Part shown: piece after piece, positions 21,374 through 33,015 of the stretch
Layout of the letters: each line of letters begins with the position of its first letter
Numbering within the stretch: position 1 is the stretch's first letter
Assembly (NCBI RefSeq): GCF_032854445.1
Contig: NC_088299.1
Location: forward strand, 8,985,608 to 9,049,607
DNA: 64,000 bases
DNA from: Liolophura sinensis
Lineage: Eukaryota > Mollusca > Polyplacophora > Chitonida > Chitonidae
Direction: 5' to 3'
Position numbers and translations under genes: made by a program
The notes under the pieces: model-generated
Seen by the model: the letters and a program-made list of their open reading frames with translations, nothing else
The model's database searches: none
Told to the model about the DNA's origin: nothing

Positions 21374-22510
21374 CGCTTATATCCGTAGCTGTCATATTCA
21401 ATCCTAAACCCCAATTTTTAAACTTGGAGCTCCACTGATAAACTTGGAACCACGGCAGTAGTACTGTGTTGGGACTCTTAGACACGCTTTTAATCCTATT
21501 TTTTGTACTCTTTTGACCTCCGGCCTCTGTGCTTCATGTCACACGTATGTCCATGACAATCTAAGGTCGCAGTGCCTCCGAGATCTAAGCAGCCCATGGA
21601 CCTACGTCCAGAATGTGCTGGGGTAAGGTTTCAAAGCCATTTTATTTTCAGCACGTCAGTTTTACACCTCCATACCGAGCGGTGCACAATTAACGCAAGA
21701 TCTGACGATTTAAGGCACTCTGGAGTCGCGGAGCTTCCTGAACCTAGGCGGCCCGTGGACCCTCACCTAATGTACTGTGGTAGTTGCTCGCTCCCCAACT
21801 TTTAAATTTTCTTATGACGCCCAGTGTGGCACGCGGGGCCAAGAAGGGAACACAACGACCGATGTCAGTGCGATTGGGAACGTGTATGGGCAAAGAAGCT
21901 AAACTCTCAGAGCACAGTGAAGTCGAAGAGGCGTTAATACGATATCGCGAAAAAAAAATCGATCAGTTAGACTAAGGCAGAGTCAGAAAATGTATTTCAA
22001 CAACTAGCAGCGTGTCGGGGTTGTGATAAAAAAAAAATGAAAGAAAATAATACGGACAGTTTTCTCTTTAAAACACTGCTTACAAAAACACTATTACAGG
22101 AAAATTAACTCCAAAACAATCTCAGAAAAATTCTTGGGTGTAGCTCCAAGCAACAATCAGATTAATAAAGCAATGAGTTTCACTCTTTGGGTGAGGTTTG
22201 GCACATACGATCTTTGATTGACTACAAACGTGTCTTGATAAAACAGAATCGTGTGGCATATTTCCGAGCATTTTATTATACACTTACAGTTGACTCCATC
22301 TTTAATGAAGTCAGGTGTGCAATAGATTTTCCATCAAAGCAAACCGTCGTCTCTTGTTGAGGGAAGATGGCGTCATCTCACCCTAGACTTTCGAGTTTCT
22401 TGAGTAGAGAGGCGTTTCTCCCGCTCTCAGTGCTTGTGGGACCTTGATATCAATAAGCGTTAGACAAAGTCCGTATGACCCTTTGCGTTGTGTGAGATAT
22501 GTTGAAATTT
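21374..22510. other. Spacer between the Penelope-like arms
   Basis: Unique-looking sequence. Short ORFs at 21572-21975 show no motif. Poly-A runs occur near 21950 and 22030. Confidence 0.4.
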
Positions 22511-22749
22511 TTTTTGGTTTGACTGGCCGTTTTACGCTGTACTCGAGAATATTTCACTTATGCGACGGCGGCCAGCATTATGGTGGGAGGCAACCGAACA
22601 GAGCCCGGGGGAAACCCACGACCGTCCGCACATTGCTGTCAGAACTTCCAACGTACTGCCCTAGAGGAAGCAATAGTGAGCTGGACATCAACTCACTGGT
22701 TAGAGGCTCATGTGTCATTGGCACGTTAATCACGGCCACAGAAGCCCCC
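22511..22749 (-). repeat. SINE A, near full length
   Basis: It runs from a TTTTTTTTGGTTTGACTGG end through the central domain to a diverged tRNA head (reverse complement GGGGCTTCTGTGGC). It lies just outside the right Penelope-like arm. Confidence 0.88.
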
Positions 22750-22797
22750 AACTTTATTTGAGGGCCACTTGCCACCAATGCAAGGAATAGTAACTTG

Positions 22798-25000
22798 ACA
22801 GCGTCATGTCCGACATTCGTATACCATTCGTAGTCCGTAAAGGGCGTTCCAAGTTGATAAGATCCATTTCCAAAACAACGTTTAACACTAGCTCCCAAAG
22901 ACAAAGGTATGTAAGAAATTATACAAACAGGAAATAAAGCCGGTAACACACAGGAGAGAAGCGGTCATCAGTTTTCAATGATGCCGGGCAGACAGTGGAT
23001 ATTCCAGGCATGAATTCCATATCAAAGTTCAAATTCGTAGTCCGTGAATGAGTTCCATGTCAAATAACAATTAAACAAGGTATCTCAGTCGCGCGTTGAT
23101 TGCAACTGTTCATAAAGGCATCATGCAGATGTAATGAGCACGGCTGGCTTTACGGCCCCTAGCCCCAGGTTAAGCGGTATTAGATACAGTTCAAATATTA
23201 CGAGCGTTACAGATCTTAACCGAACAGATTGTGATTCAAAAGTAATGGACGATTACTTTCCCGTTAATATGTAAGGATCTCATACTACAAGAGGCGCCAT
23301 CTATAATGTTACACATGACATGCTGGTGTGTATAAAAGCTGTCCACAAGATAGACTGTTACACTGGGCAACCAGCGCCATCAATGTTGTTAAATACCATG
23401 TACGCGATAGATATGTATATAAGGATAACAGTGCCGTCTATGTGGTTGATCACAATGCAGATGGCCAGAGATTCTGAAAGCTCTGTCCATACCTGCAAAG
23501 GAGAGTGTTATACTCATTGTAAAATTTGAGAAACTTTGATGGAGTATCCTTGACAAACTAGTTTTTGATCTAACAACTTGTGACGCAGATTAAAGTCATC
23601 CCAATTTACGCAAGATCTGACAAATGCTACAAGGCGAGATATGTATACGCCATATGCAGGACCCTTTGGTATATTGCTATCTAAATAAGGATACTCTACA
23701 ATATCAAAATTGAAATTATCCCTTCTGTCGTAAAGGCGGCGTGAAAGGAGACCTTTTTCGTCTTTGTACAGATATAGATCCAAATAAGATGTACCATCAG
23801 GACTATCTGTTATCCAATGAAGACGGATAGATTTCCTTCACCGTTTGAGAAATATGGGGGTTATTTAACGCCAGTAGGTCATCAATATACCGTTTGATAA
23901 ATGGAAAGGATCGAGCTTTAAAGACACTACTTTTAAGTAATTTTTGCATACAGTCGTAATCACATGAAAACAGGTATAGGTCTGCCAAAAGAGGCGCACA
24001 ACTGGTACCCATTACAATACCTATGCACTGTTTGGTAAATGGTATACCCGAATTTCACATAGATGCTATTAATGAGAAATTCAAGTAATTCAATAAATAA
24101 TGTTACATCCCATAAGTGGTAACCTTTATAAAGAGTAGAACTAAAGAAAGCCTTATTGCTTCTGACGTTAATGTAACGGTGACCCGTTTTAGTAAATACC
24201 GAGACAATTAACGACGATATTCTTTCAATAAGATCTTTGTGAGGAATCGTAGTATAGAGAGTAGAGAAATCCCACGTGGATACGTCTCTGTACGGTATAT
24301 GCATATGAGCATCAAGTTCTTCTGGAAGACGTTTGGAGTTTTTAAGGATTCACATGCAGATGACACCTGAATTTTTTTGTTATGGTACAATACTTATTCC
24401 AAAATGACTTTACTTCTTGTAAGGCTCTCGTAAGTAGGGTTGACAAGAGTTTGGTGGTATAACTTCTTGAACCCGCAATAAATCGAGACTTGTATGGAGA
24501 TTTATGCATTTTAGGAACGCAGGAAAGTTGTGGTATTTCTGTATGACGGGTATGTTTATTTAGGCGCCTTTTTTAAGAAAGAGTTTGTGTTTATTAAATA
24601 GTTTCTCCATGTAGTAGCAGAATACGTGGATGTCGTTGTAGACGTACATAGCTCTTGAAAAAGAATTTGATAATAATTCTTGCAAATAAAGTTGACATTA
24701 ATAGGAGCCTTGTCTGCTACAGTGATGACAAGTTTACTATGAAGGTCAGCGAGTGATTCTTGCACAGCGGGATCCTTCAGAACCTGTTTAACTTTAGGTA
24801 GAACATCAATGTCTATACGGTGTATATCTAAACTAACCCTCTTTTTGACAATCTCAAGTCAATAGTTAAGTACCGAAGAATCTACGTTCTCCCGTTTTGA
24901 CCATTTTTTAACATACTCCTCAAGCGCCGAGATGATATTTTTTTTTGTTAGATCGAATGTTAACATTTCTCGTTCCTCTATACTTAGGCCGGAGGTTTAC
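22798..25000 (-). mobile_element. Penelope-like element, right copy, 5' longer
   Basis: The minus-strand copy includes most of the RT frame (about 24995-23514) and a 3' flank to 22798. Its last ~970 bp mirror the left arm. Tail-to-tail and partly duplicated copies are a known habit of Penelope-like elements. The 5' limit near 25000 is an estimate from the protein match. Confidence 0.75.
23514..24995 (-). pseudogene. Penelope-like reverse transcriptase
   Basis: In order from 24995 down: GLSIEEREMLTFDLTKK, an in-frame TGA near 24865, LHSKLVITVADKAPINVNF, then after frame changes WDFSTLYTTIPHKDLIERIS (motif A, first Asp), IYVKFGYTIYQ, MGTSCAPLLADLYLF (motif B), FIKRYIDDLLALNN (motif C, catalytic YIDD intact), and the C-terminal segments seen in the left copy. 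At least four frame changes split the gene, so it is dead, although the catalytic motifs survive. The DFSTLYTTIPH and RYIDD signatures place it with Penelope-like RTs; the clade cannot be decided. No GIY-YIG domain was found. Confidence 0.83.
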
Positions 25001-25752
25001 TCCGGACACACCATATTTACCCCACCCCACGCCCCGTAAACTGATCGTCGTTGTATATTTTATTTTTAGCTCCTAAAATCCATTAAAAGTCATAACATTG
25101 GCCCTAAGATAGAGAATTGTTATTATCAGAGATGATTTCACAGAATAAAAAACTATTGTCAAAATCATTCCGAAGAACAATAGGGGGACTTTTTTTAAAG
25201 AAAAATTACGTGATGTCAATATACTAAAATGTGAGCTACCGTATTTTTTCCACATTAGCTGTAGTCAAATTGTGAAAAGAAATTAAGGAAAACAGTTTTG
25301 CATAGGGCGTTGAAAGGCGCTGACTTCCATCCATCATTTATATTCACGTTAACATCCGCACACTTTCGTCCACATTAATGAGCCCATCTGACACACTGAC
25401 GACAGACGAGATAAAGTTAACTGTTTAAATATGGCTGTGTACAACACATCCATATATGTTCTTCCCACACAGAGATCACTTCCGTAGACTTCGTGACGAT
25501 GGTTTCATCTTAACCAACTTGTCGACATTTTCGATGAATCATCCATGAAATTCTGCTTTTTTGAGAGATGTGTCGGTATATGACGAGGACATGATATGAA
25601 ATCTTGGACATGATGGTCACATAAAACCACCTTAGACTTTGTTTCTACTTCCGCAGAAAACCATGTTGTCCGTCCAACTGTTTCAAAGATTTATTCTTTG
25701 TTTATCACTCACCATCATGTATAATAAATATGAAAATATTTAGTAAGAAATT
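25001..25752. other. AT-rich spacer
   Basis: No recognised gene or repeat between the Penelope-like relic and the minisatellite. Confidence 0.4.
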
Positions 25753-26452
25753 AGTGTGTAGTAGGCAAGAATTAGTTAACTAGTGAAATTATTGTATAGT
25801 AGGCAAGAATTAGTTAACCATGTGAAATTAGTGTATAGTAGGCAAGAATTTGTTAACCATGTGAAATTAGTGTATAGTAGGCAACAATTTGTTAACCATG
25901 TGAAATTAGTGTGTAGTAAGTAAGAATTTGTAAACCACGTGAAATTAGTGTGTAGTAGGTAAGAATTTGTAAACCACGTGAAATTAGTGTGTAGTAGGTA
26001 AGAATTTGTTAACCACGTGAAATTATTGTATAGTAGGCAAGAACTTGTTAACCATGTGAAATTAGTGTATAGTAGGCAAGAATTAGTTAACCATGTGAAA
26101 TTAGTGTATAGTAGGCAAGAATTAGTTAACTAGTGAAATTATTGTATAGTAGGCAACAATTTGTTAACCATGTGAAATTAGTGTGTAGTAGGTAAGAATT
26201 TGTTAACCACGTGAAATTATTGTATAGTAGGCAAGAATTTGTTAACCATGTAAAATTAGTGTATAGTAGGCAACAATTTGTAAACCACGTGAAATTAGTG
26301 TGTAGTAGGTAAGAATTTGTTAACCACGTGAAATTATTGTATAGTAGGCAAGAACTTGTTAACCATGTGAAATTAGTGTATAGTAGGCAAGAATTAGTTA
26401 ACTAGTGAAATTAGTGTATAGTAGGCAAAAATTAGTTATCCATAAGAAATCA
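25753..26452 (+). repeat. 39-bp minisatellite, 18 units
   Basis: Eighteen units of 39 bp (38 bp in units 1, 10 and 17). Each contains TATAGTAGGCAAGAATT or TGTAGTAGGTAAGAATT followed by GTTAACCATGTGAAATT. Variants fall into types: CATG or CACG before TGAAATT, GGCAAG or GGTAAG, and a shorter AACTAGTGAAATT form. Units 7-8 and 15-16 match, so part of the array expanded as a block of about eight units. The last unit is split by the SINE at 26453. Confidence 0.95.
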
Positions 26453-26714
26453 AAGGCCTCCGTGGCTGTTTGCGGGCTAGCGCAGCGTATTGATCCAGAA
26501 GCCTCTCACAATGCAGTCGCTGTGAGTTCAAGTTCAGCACATGCTGGCTTCCTCTTCGACGTACGTGGGAAGGGCTGTCAGCAACCTGCGGATGGTAGTG
26601 GGTTTCCCCCGGGCTCTGCCCGGTTTACTCCCACCATAATACTGGCCGCCGTCGTATAAATGAAATATTCTTGAGTACGGCTTAAAAAACACCGATATAA
26701 ACACAAATAATCAA
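26453..26714 (+). repeat. SINE A, full length, 15-bp target-site duplication
   Basis: A complete copy from AGGCCTCCGTGG through the B box GTGAGTTCAAGTTC to a degenerate AATAATCAA tail. The perfect duplication ATCCATAAGAAATCA occurs at 26438-26452 and 26715-26729. It sits inside the last minisatellite unit, whose remainder (GTGTAGAATAAAG) continues after the second copy. Confidence 0.96.
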
Positions 26715-26729
26715 ATCCATAAGAAATCA

Positions 26730-27516
26730 GTGTAGAATAAAGAAGTTGTTATGAATAAACAATTCCCATGTTCTCTTCGCTAGTAACTGCTGAATGCAAT
26801 GAGAAATATCAAGATGAAATTGTAAAACTTAACGCTGCGTTATACATAAGCTGTAGTCTGAAAATTATGAGATACAGGAGCACGGTAGGCTTGAGAATGT
26901 TCGAATCTATGGCACTGAAGGTGATTGTGAATCTGAAACGTCAGCAGAAAGTGATCAGGTATTGATACTAAATTAAATACGAATCTGAGACCAGGTGATA
27001 TAAGTATTTTCCTCTGTCTAGGGCCTCCTTCGTCCTATCATTGACTGTAAACCAAGAGGCGTGATCAGTAAGTTCTTATCACTGCGGATTGAAATCGATG
27101 TTAAGAGGGGCTTCTCAGGGGTTCTAAAATCATGATTAAAGAAGACTTAACTTCATAAAATCAGCAACTTCTAAAATCGACTTTCAACAATCCAGTACTC
27201 TTTTATCAACATGATCTAGTGGTGGTAAGCTATAGGGGAAAAACTGCAACGAACAGGTCCGTCAAATGCGATCTCATTTTGTGCATTGAAGAACTAACTG
27301 GCATGAAAACCCCTCCCCACAGAATTATGATTGAAATGTGTCAGACCAGAAATACTGGTGGAAATCGCCCCACTACAATGTTGGTAACATTTCTTACATG
27401 AACTGTGTTCATTGTCCTCACACTTCATATGATATATGCTGCATAGGTACTGTCCACTGATCGCCCACAACATACATGGTACGATGAGCAGATTGCTGAC
27501 CCAGTGTATAATATTC

Positions 27517-27521
<5 letters not shown>
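26730..27521. other. Spacer without a recognised gene
   Basis: Short ORFs only; nothing assignable. Confidence 0.4.

Positions 27522-27613
<92 letters not shown>
27522..27613 (+). repeat. (TA)n(TG)n compound microsatellite
   Basis: About 31 TA units followed by about 15 TG units. Tyr-Ile and Cys-Val ORFs over it are artefacts. Confidence 0.98.
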
Positions 27614-27614
<1 letters not shown>

Positions 27615-28248
27615 CATGACAACTTGTGCTTATATATTTTTATTATGGTGACAATTTTCCAAATCCTGGAATAGGCTTCCGTAAATCATTACCCATATCA
27701 TTATCCGTAAATTCATGCGGGATGACGGGAATCGGACTTCCGCAATACCATGTTAATTTATAAATAATGTGGAGTCGCCAAAGCCCACCACAGTTGTTCT
27801 ACATACCTGTTTTTCTGGTTTTCACATTATCATATTTACACATGTACATTTGTGTTGAATACGTTTTGCTGTAACCCTATGCATGAAAAAACCACAGTTC
27901 TTTTACTATTCAGAATTCCTTATGCCAAATGACAAGATACAATCCTACCACCACTTCCATCACTGAAATGCCCCGTTCTCTTAATACTTATGTCTATGTC
28001 TTATGCCAGTTCCCATTTCATCGTTACCCCTCTGTCACGGCCTCTATCTCTTGCCTAAACTGTAAGCTTTGAGCTCACTGACAATATCTGCTTTAATTTT
28101 GTAGGTTGGAATCTACTGAGCATCATAAAACAGGCACACAAGACAATGAGTATCAGATGATTCACTGGAATGAAATCCATTCTCGACCAGTCCACTTATT
28201 TTACCGAAACAGTTTTTCTCACCAGATTAAGACTTTCAGCTGAACAGA
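27614..28248. other. Region 5' of the LINE
   Basis: It could hold a decayed LINE 5' part, but no ORF1 or zinc-knuckle motif was found. Confidence 0.35.
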
Positions 28249-28958
28249 TGAAGATAACTGCTCTGTTTTATACTTAAATGCTCGTAGCCTTAAAAAAGAT
28301 AAAATATTTGATAAAATAACTGGCTTTATTCACAACATAAATTTCACTGTTTTGGGGTTTACAGAAAGCTGGCTGAATCCTTCATCTGACGGTTTATATT
28401 TAATTCCATGTTTCACTACTTACTCATCCTCACGAAGTCATAGGCAGGGTTGGGGGTGTTATTCTTTTTATCAGTGATAAAGTACAATCCTGTACAGTTA
28501 ATAAAACCCAATTAGCTTCCAACTAAATGACGAATATGAGTCAATCATTGTTGACGTTGGAATCATTTATCGCCCTCTGGGCAAAGATATTTCTCATTTC
28601 AACGAATCACTCATCCCAGAAATTACCAGCACATCACTAAACAGGAAATATATAACTTATTGGTGATTTTAATATAGATCTCTTCAAGGCCGATCACCCA
28701 ACAACAGAGTCCCTAAATCTGATGAAATGTAACAATTTTTTCTCTATTATATCTAAACCTATCCATGTCTGTGCTAAACTAATTGACAATATTTTTACAA
28801 ATTTCCATCAAGATAATATACTTTCCGTAAAATTTTTAACAGACATAAATGACCATTTTCCTATCTTCTATGTTCACAAAAGTAAATGGAATCATTCAAA
28901 TATCGCAGAAAAACTGAAAAACAAACGTGCAACGTTATTAGGAGTATTTCTGGAATGA
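28249..28958 (+). pseudogene. LINE AP-like endonuclease domain
   Basis: It begins CSVLYLNARSLKKDK, followed by VLGFTESWLNPSSDG. Frameshifts follow, then IGDFNIDLFKADHPTTES near 28663 and LIDNIFTN. The final catalytic motif is DINDHFPIF where SDH is usual. In an active element this domain nicks the target DNA. Several stops lie between about 28440 and 28660, so no product is possible. Confidence 0.85.
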
Positions 28959-29162
28959 ACTGGGAAAACGCACTGAACGGCGAAACGTCTCAAGATGCTT
29001 TCGACATGTTCAATAGTACTTAGAGCTCACTATACAACAATATATTCCCTTTAACAGATTTGGAATCAAAAGGCAGCGTACAATTACACCCTGGGTAACT
29101 TACGGACTACTAACTTCAATATACCGTAAAACTACACTTTATCTCGTGTATTTGAAAACCCT

Positions 29163-31269
29163 TTGGTACACATCAGCTATAAAAAATATCAAAACGAACT
29201 GAATAAACTTCTATCCTCAGCCGGGAGATTCTACTTCGAAGACAAATTTAACAAATGTAATCATGATATTAAGGGAACATGGAAGTTATTGAATCAGCTT
29301 ATGAAACGTTCTAAAATGTCTTCACTTCCAAACAGTCTCATTTGTAATGGCTTAGAAATCTCTGATTCGCCTTCAACCGCTAATAAATTTAGCGAATATT
29401 TTGGTCCTGTGGCCCAAACGTTGAAATCTAAAATTTCTGCAACAGACTGTAGCCCTCAAGATTTTCTAAAGAATCCCAAATAAAAAAATCCTTTGAATCA
29501 AGTGGCATTCACACAATAATACATTCTCTGTAAGTCTTCTGTCCCTGGTTTCGATGGAATAAGTACGTCTCTGCTGAAATTAGTATCTGGCTATATAATT
29601 CCGCCTCATACTATCAATCTGTCATTTCTTACTGGTATATTCACGGTTGATTTAAAAATAGCTAATGTTCCACCTGTTTACAAACAAGGTGACGCCAATA
29701 AATTTAAAAACTGGAGACCAATTTCTATTTTATCTGCATTTAGTAAAATTTATGAACAGCTTGCGGAAAAATATGATCGCAGACTTCATCGAGGCGAACA
29801 ATATACTATCCGATACTCAGTTTGGTTTCAGAGCAAACCACTCCACCACTCTTGCCGCAGGTTTACTTTTTGAAAAACTTGTATCAGCAAATGAAAATAA
29901 ACTACTTAGTACTGTTACATTCCTTGACTTATCAAAAGCATTTGGTACAGTTGATCACGATATCCTCTTACTCAAACTGCAGCATTATGGCTTCAGAGAC
30001 CTATTGCTTGCATGGTTACTTAAAAACTTACTTAATGAACCGAAGTCAGAGAGTGTTCCGTTAAGGATGCACTTTCGACATCTTGATCTGTTCACTGCGG
30101 TGTCCCACAGGGTTTCATACTTGGTCCACTACTCATCCTTATTTATATAAGTGACATCACCTGCTGTTCTCACTTACTAAATTTTATTTTATTTGCTAAT
30201 GATACTGGATTAGCTTCTCAGCTGCTAACGCTAATGACTTATTAGACATTGTTTCAAAGGAAATTGAATCAGTCTTCAAATGGCTCTCCGCTAACAAATT
30301 ATCCCTAAATGCAAGCAAAACTCAATACATGATAATCAAACATTACCGTAAATCCCATCCAGCTAATCTTCCCAGTTTAACAGTACACAGCACTATGTAT
30401 GTACTTTACATCTTGTGGGTGAATATAAATTTCTAGGTATTGTTTTAACGATAAATTAACTTTGACTTGTCACATCACTTATATAACAAAGAAAATACCC
30501 AGGAACATTTGTATAATTAGCCATATTAGAAACTGCTTGAATAAAAAAAACCCTCCTCATATTATACTACTCGCTCATCTTTCCATACCTGTCCTATGCA
30601 AATCCTCTCTCGGGTAACACCTGCCTAACTCATCTATAGCCTATGCTGCTGCTCCTCCAAAAATGTGCGTTGAGATACATTAACTTTTCACATTCACTGG
30701 AACATATCGAACCTATGTTTAGAAAACTTAAAGTTCTTAATGTGTTTCAAAAAGTTATTTTACCTCTGCTCTGATATCTTACAAATGTATGCATCACCCT
30801 CCAAATCTACTTAACAGCTTTCGTTACGATTTCATAAGGCAATTAAATATTCATAATTATCCAACAGGATTTCACAGCTTGAACCTGTATGTTCCATTCT
30901 ATTACACAAACTATTCTCTACGCACACAGCGAGTTACGGGGGGGGGGGGTCCTCGGGAATGAGACAAACTGACATTCGACCTCAAAAAGATCAATTTCTT
31001 TTTCACATTTCAAGTCTCAACTAAAGAATCATCTCCTTACACTTTGATCTCCATGTATATAAGCTTCCTCCTTGATATTTCTCAATGTATTTTATGTGTA
31101 TCTATGTTCTGTGTTATGTTATATGTTAGATTCAATTAATCACCATATACTCGTGGCCTATTTCTCAACAATACATTATTTTTATATGGGATACAACAAG
31201 TCTCTCGCCAGGCTTAACTCCCGCCATAAGGCTGTCATATCTAAAGATTACATCGGTATATCCTCATAA
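29163..31269 (+). pseudogene. LINE reverse transcriptase
   Basis: Linker (YKKYQNELNKLLSSAGRFYF), then VPGFDGISTSLLKL, IANVPPVYKQGDANKFKNWR and PISILSAFSKIYEQ. Motif A is VTFLDLSKAFGTVDHDILL, with the usual Asp after SKAF changed to Gly. Motif B is GVPQGFILGPLLI. Motif C reads LFANDT where FADDT is expected. Next come KWLSANKLSLNASKTQYM and a C-terminal part with LYVPFYYTNYSLRTQRV ending at 31269. Multiple frameshifts break it. The changed motif C aspartate would remove polymerase activity. Confidence 0.85.
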
Positions 31270-31290
31270 ATATGGTGAATAAAGATAATG

Positions 31291-32640
31291 CTAATACTAA
31301 CTTTAATATGTCCGAGGTAATAAGTAGGTCAAAAGACGCAATATCAGTAATGTGAGAAATGATTCACCATAACTTCTGCAATCCAAGTACAACAATATCT
31401 CGCCCGCCTAACACTGCAGCTTAACTTTTCCATATATGAAATATATGTAATAACTTCAGCACACATATTTATATAAATATATATGCTGGATTTATTAACT
31501 GAAACAAATAAATTAAGTTTTATCGGACCCATCTATGCTTTTAAATCTGATCCAGACTAATCTTCATTTCTCTCAAATGAAACCGTGTACCTGATGTGAC
31601 TAATGCAGGTGATGTATCTCAAGCAGAACTACATAGCGTGTCGCCTAGTCATCCAGGACGAGTTTAAGCTTGAAACCCATAAAGCCAAGTACTACCTACA
31701 CTACATACGGAAGTGTACACCGTTCATATCTGGCTGGGGGGAAGGGGGGGGGGGGGTTGACAAGCATGTTAGCTCTTAACATACCTCCATGCTGAAGTAA
31801 TAACTGAAGTTTCTGCATTTTTACTAACCGAGAAATCAGTCCTAGAAGAAACACGGTGACGCTCATTTCTATGTGGTTGTCATCTCAGCCGTTTCTGTAA
31901 TGTAAGTATACAACGTAGAGTCATCTTAAAGTTTTACTTTCTATATACTGTTGCTGTTTTTTTTTTTGCACGGTTACGACAGGTGTCAGAGTACATTCAT
32001 CATTACACATCGTCAGTATCGCCCAGCGGTCACAGAGTTAAGTCAAAGTGAGTCTTAATTTTGAAATACTTTACTGTACTGAAATTGCAACTTATCTTAG
32101 GTATTGTTAATTTTATACTTAGAGTTGTCTAAGTCCTTTACGGCAAACGTGAAAGTTTGTTCTTTCCTTCAAAATGCATACCACAAGTTAAGAATAAGGC
32201 TGGATTAATTCTGAGACAGCCTCATGATCTCGGAGCTTGGGTTCAAGTCGAGTAGACCTTTTTGCCGTATGGACGAGCAACAACGTCGTCATTTATCTGT
32301 AAAACAACGTCTTACATAAGACATCGCCAACATGAAAAAACGCTGTATCAAATTCTCATGCTCGTATCTGTTTATCTACTTGGTCTATATGGTTCAGAGC
32401 AATAATGTTCATTAACGCCAGAGGTGTTTTTAGAGTGTTTCTGTCATTCGGGAAGTTTTTGACAGTTTTAGTCTCTCAGTTTTGAACTCTGATTAACTCA
32501 CACTAGGGGGGCATCCTCTTGTAGTACACACGGTGATGATGTATGATGTATGCTGTCTAAAAATTGAAATGTTGTGTGAAGGGTCGTAAGCTTAGAGTTG
32601 TCCTTCTCACATAACTTATCTTGATAGCTCAGTTAAGTGT
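31291..32640. other. Spacer without a recognised gene
   Basis: A poly-G run lies near 31738-31757 and a poly-T run near 31958. No family, RNA or gene was recognised. Confidence 0.4.
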
Positions 32641-32675
32641 CAGTATGTATGTATGTATGCTTGAGTTTTTACGCT
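32641..32675 (-). repeat. Tail fragment of SINE C
   Basis: TATGTATGTATGTATGCTTG followed by a diverged version of the shared 3' end; the body is absent. Confidence 0.45.
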
Positions 32676-32718
32676 GTGCTACTGATTTCACACATTAATT
32701 CGCCTTGGACATGTATTT

Positions 32719-32852
32719 CTTTATTTATTTGAATGTTGTTTTACGCCGTACTCAAAAATATTTCACTTATACGATGGCGGCCAGCAGTATGGTGGGAGGA
32801 AACCGGACAGAGCCCTTTTTAAACCCACGGCCATCCACAAGTTGCTGGCAGA
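32719..32852 (-). repeat. SINE A, 5'-truncated
   Basis: A clear 3' half from TTATTTATTTG to CAAGTTGCTGGCAG. A CTTTTTAAA stretch replaces the usual GGGGGAAA. Confidence 0.9.
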
Positions 32853-32856
32853 CGCA

Positions 32857-33015
32857 TTTACACGAACAGTTAGAATAAAACCCTGACTGAGGTCAATTGA
32901 CAAGAGGCTGTATTTCACCATGTACGCGTGACCATTTGCCAGCAATATATCACACTGTCGTAGCTGCTCTGGTTTTTACTCTGTATGCTGTACGTCCTTA
33001 ATTATATTCACGGAC
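32857..33015 (+). repeat. Dispersed repeat family D
   Basis: Directly abuts the SINE. CACGAACAGTTAGAATAAAA, GACCATTTGCCAGCAATATA and GCTCTGGTTTTTACTCTGTA are shared with 39920-40070 and 54318-54560. Confidence 0.65.

Larger units (their letters stand above)
28249..31290 (+). mobile_element. APE-type non-LTR retrotransposon (LINE), dead
   Basis: About 3 kb with endonuclease, linker and reverse transcriptase remnants in order, ending after ISS* at 31269 in an AATAAAG-rich tail near 31290. The motif order is that of a Jockey/CR1-like LINE; the clade is not certain. ORF1 was not found, so the copy may be 5'-truncated. A poly-G run near 30940 and many stops mark decay. Confidence 0.85.

Noticed and set aside
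25753-26452. Regular repeats that could suggest a CRISPR array
   Set aside because: The 39-bp units are contiguous with no unique spacers, there are no cas genes, and the context is eukaryotic. It is a minisatellite.
27294-27651. ORFs with Tyr-Ile and Cys-Val or His-Thr runs
   Set aside because: They follow the TA and TG microsatellite.
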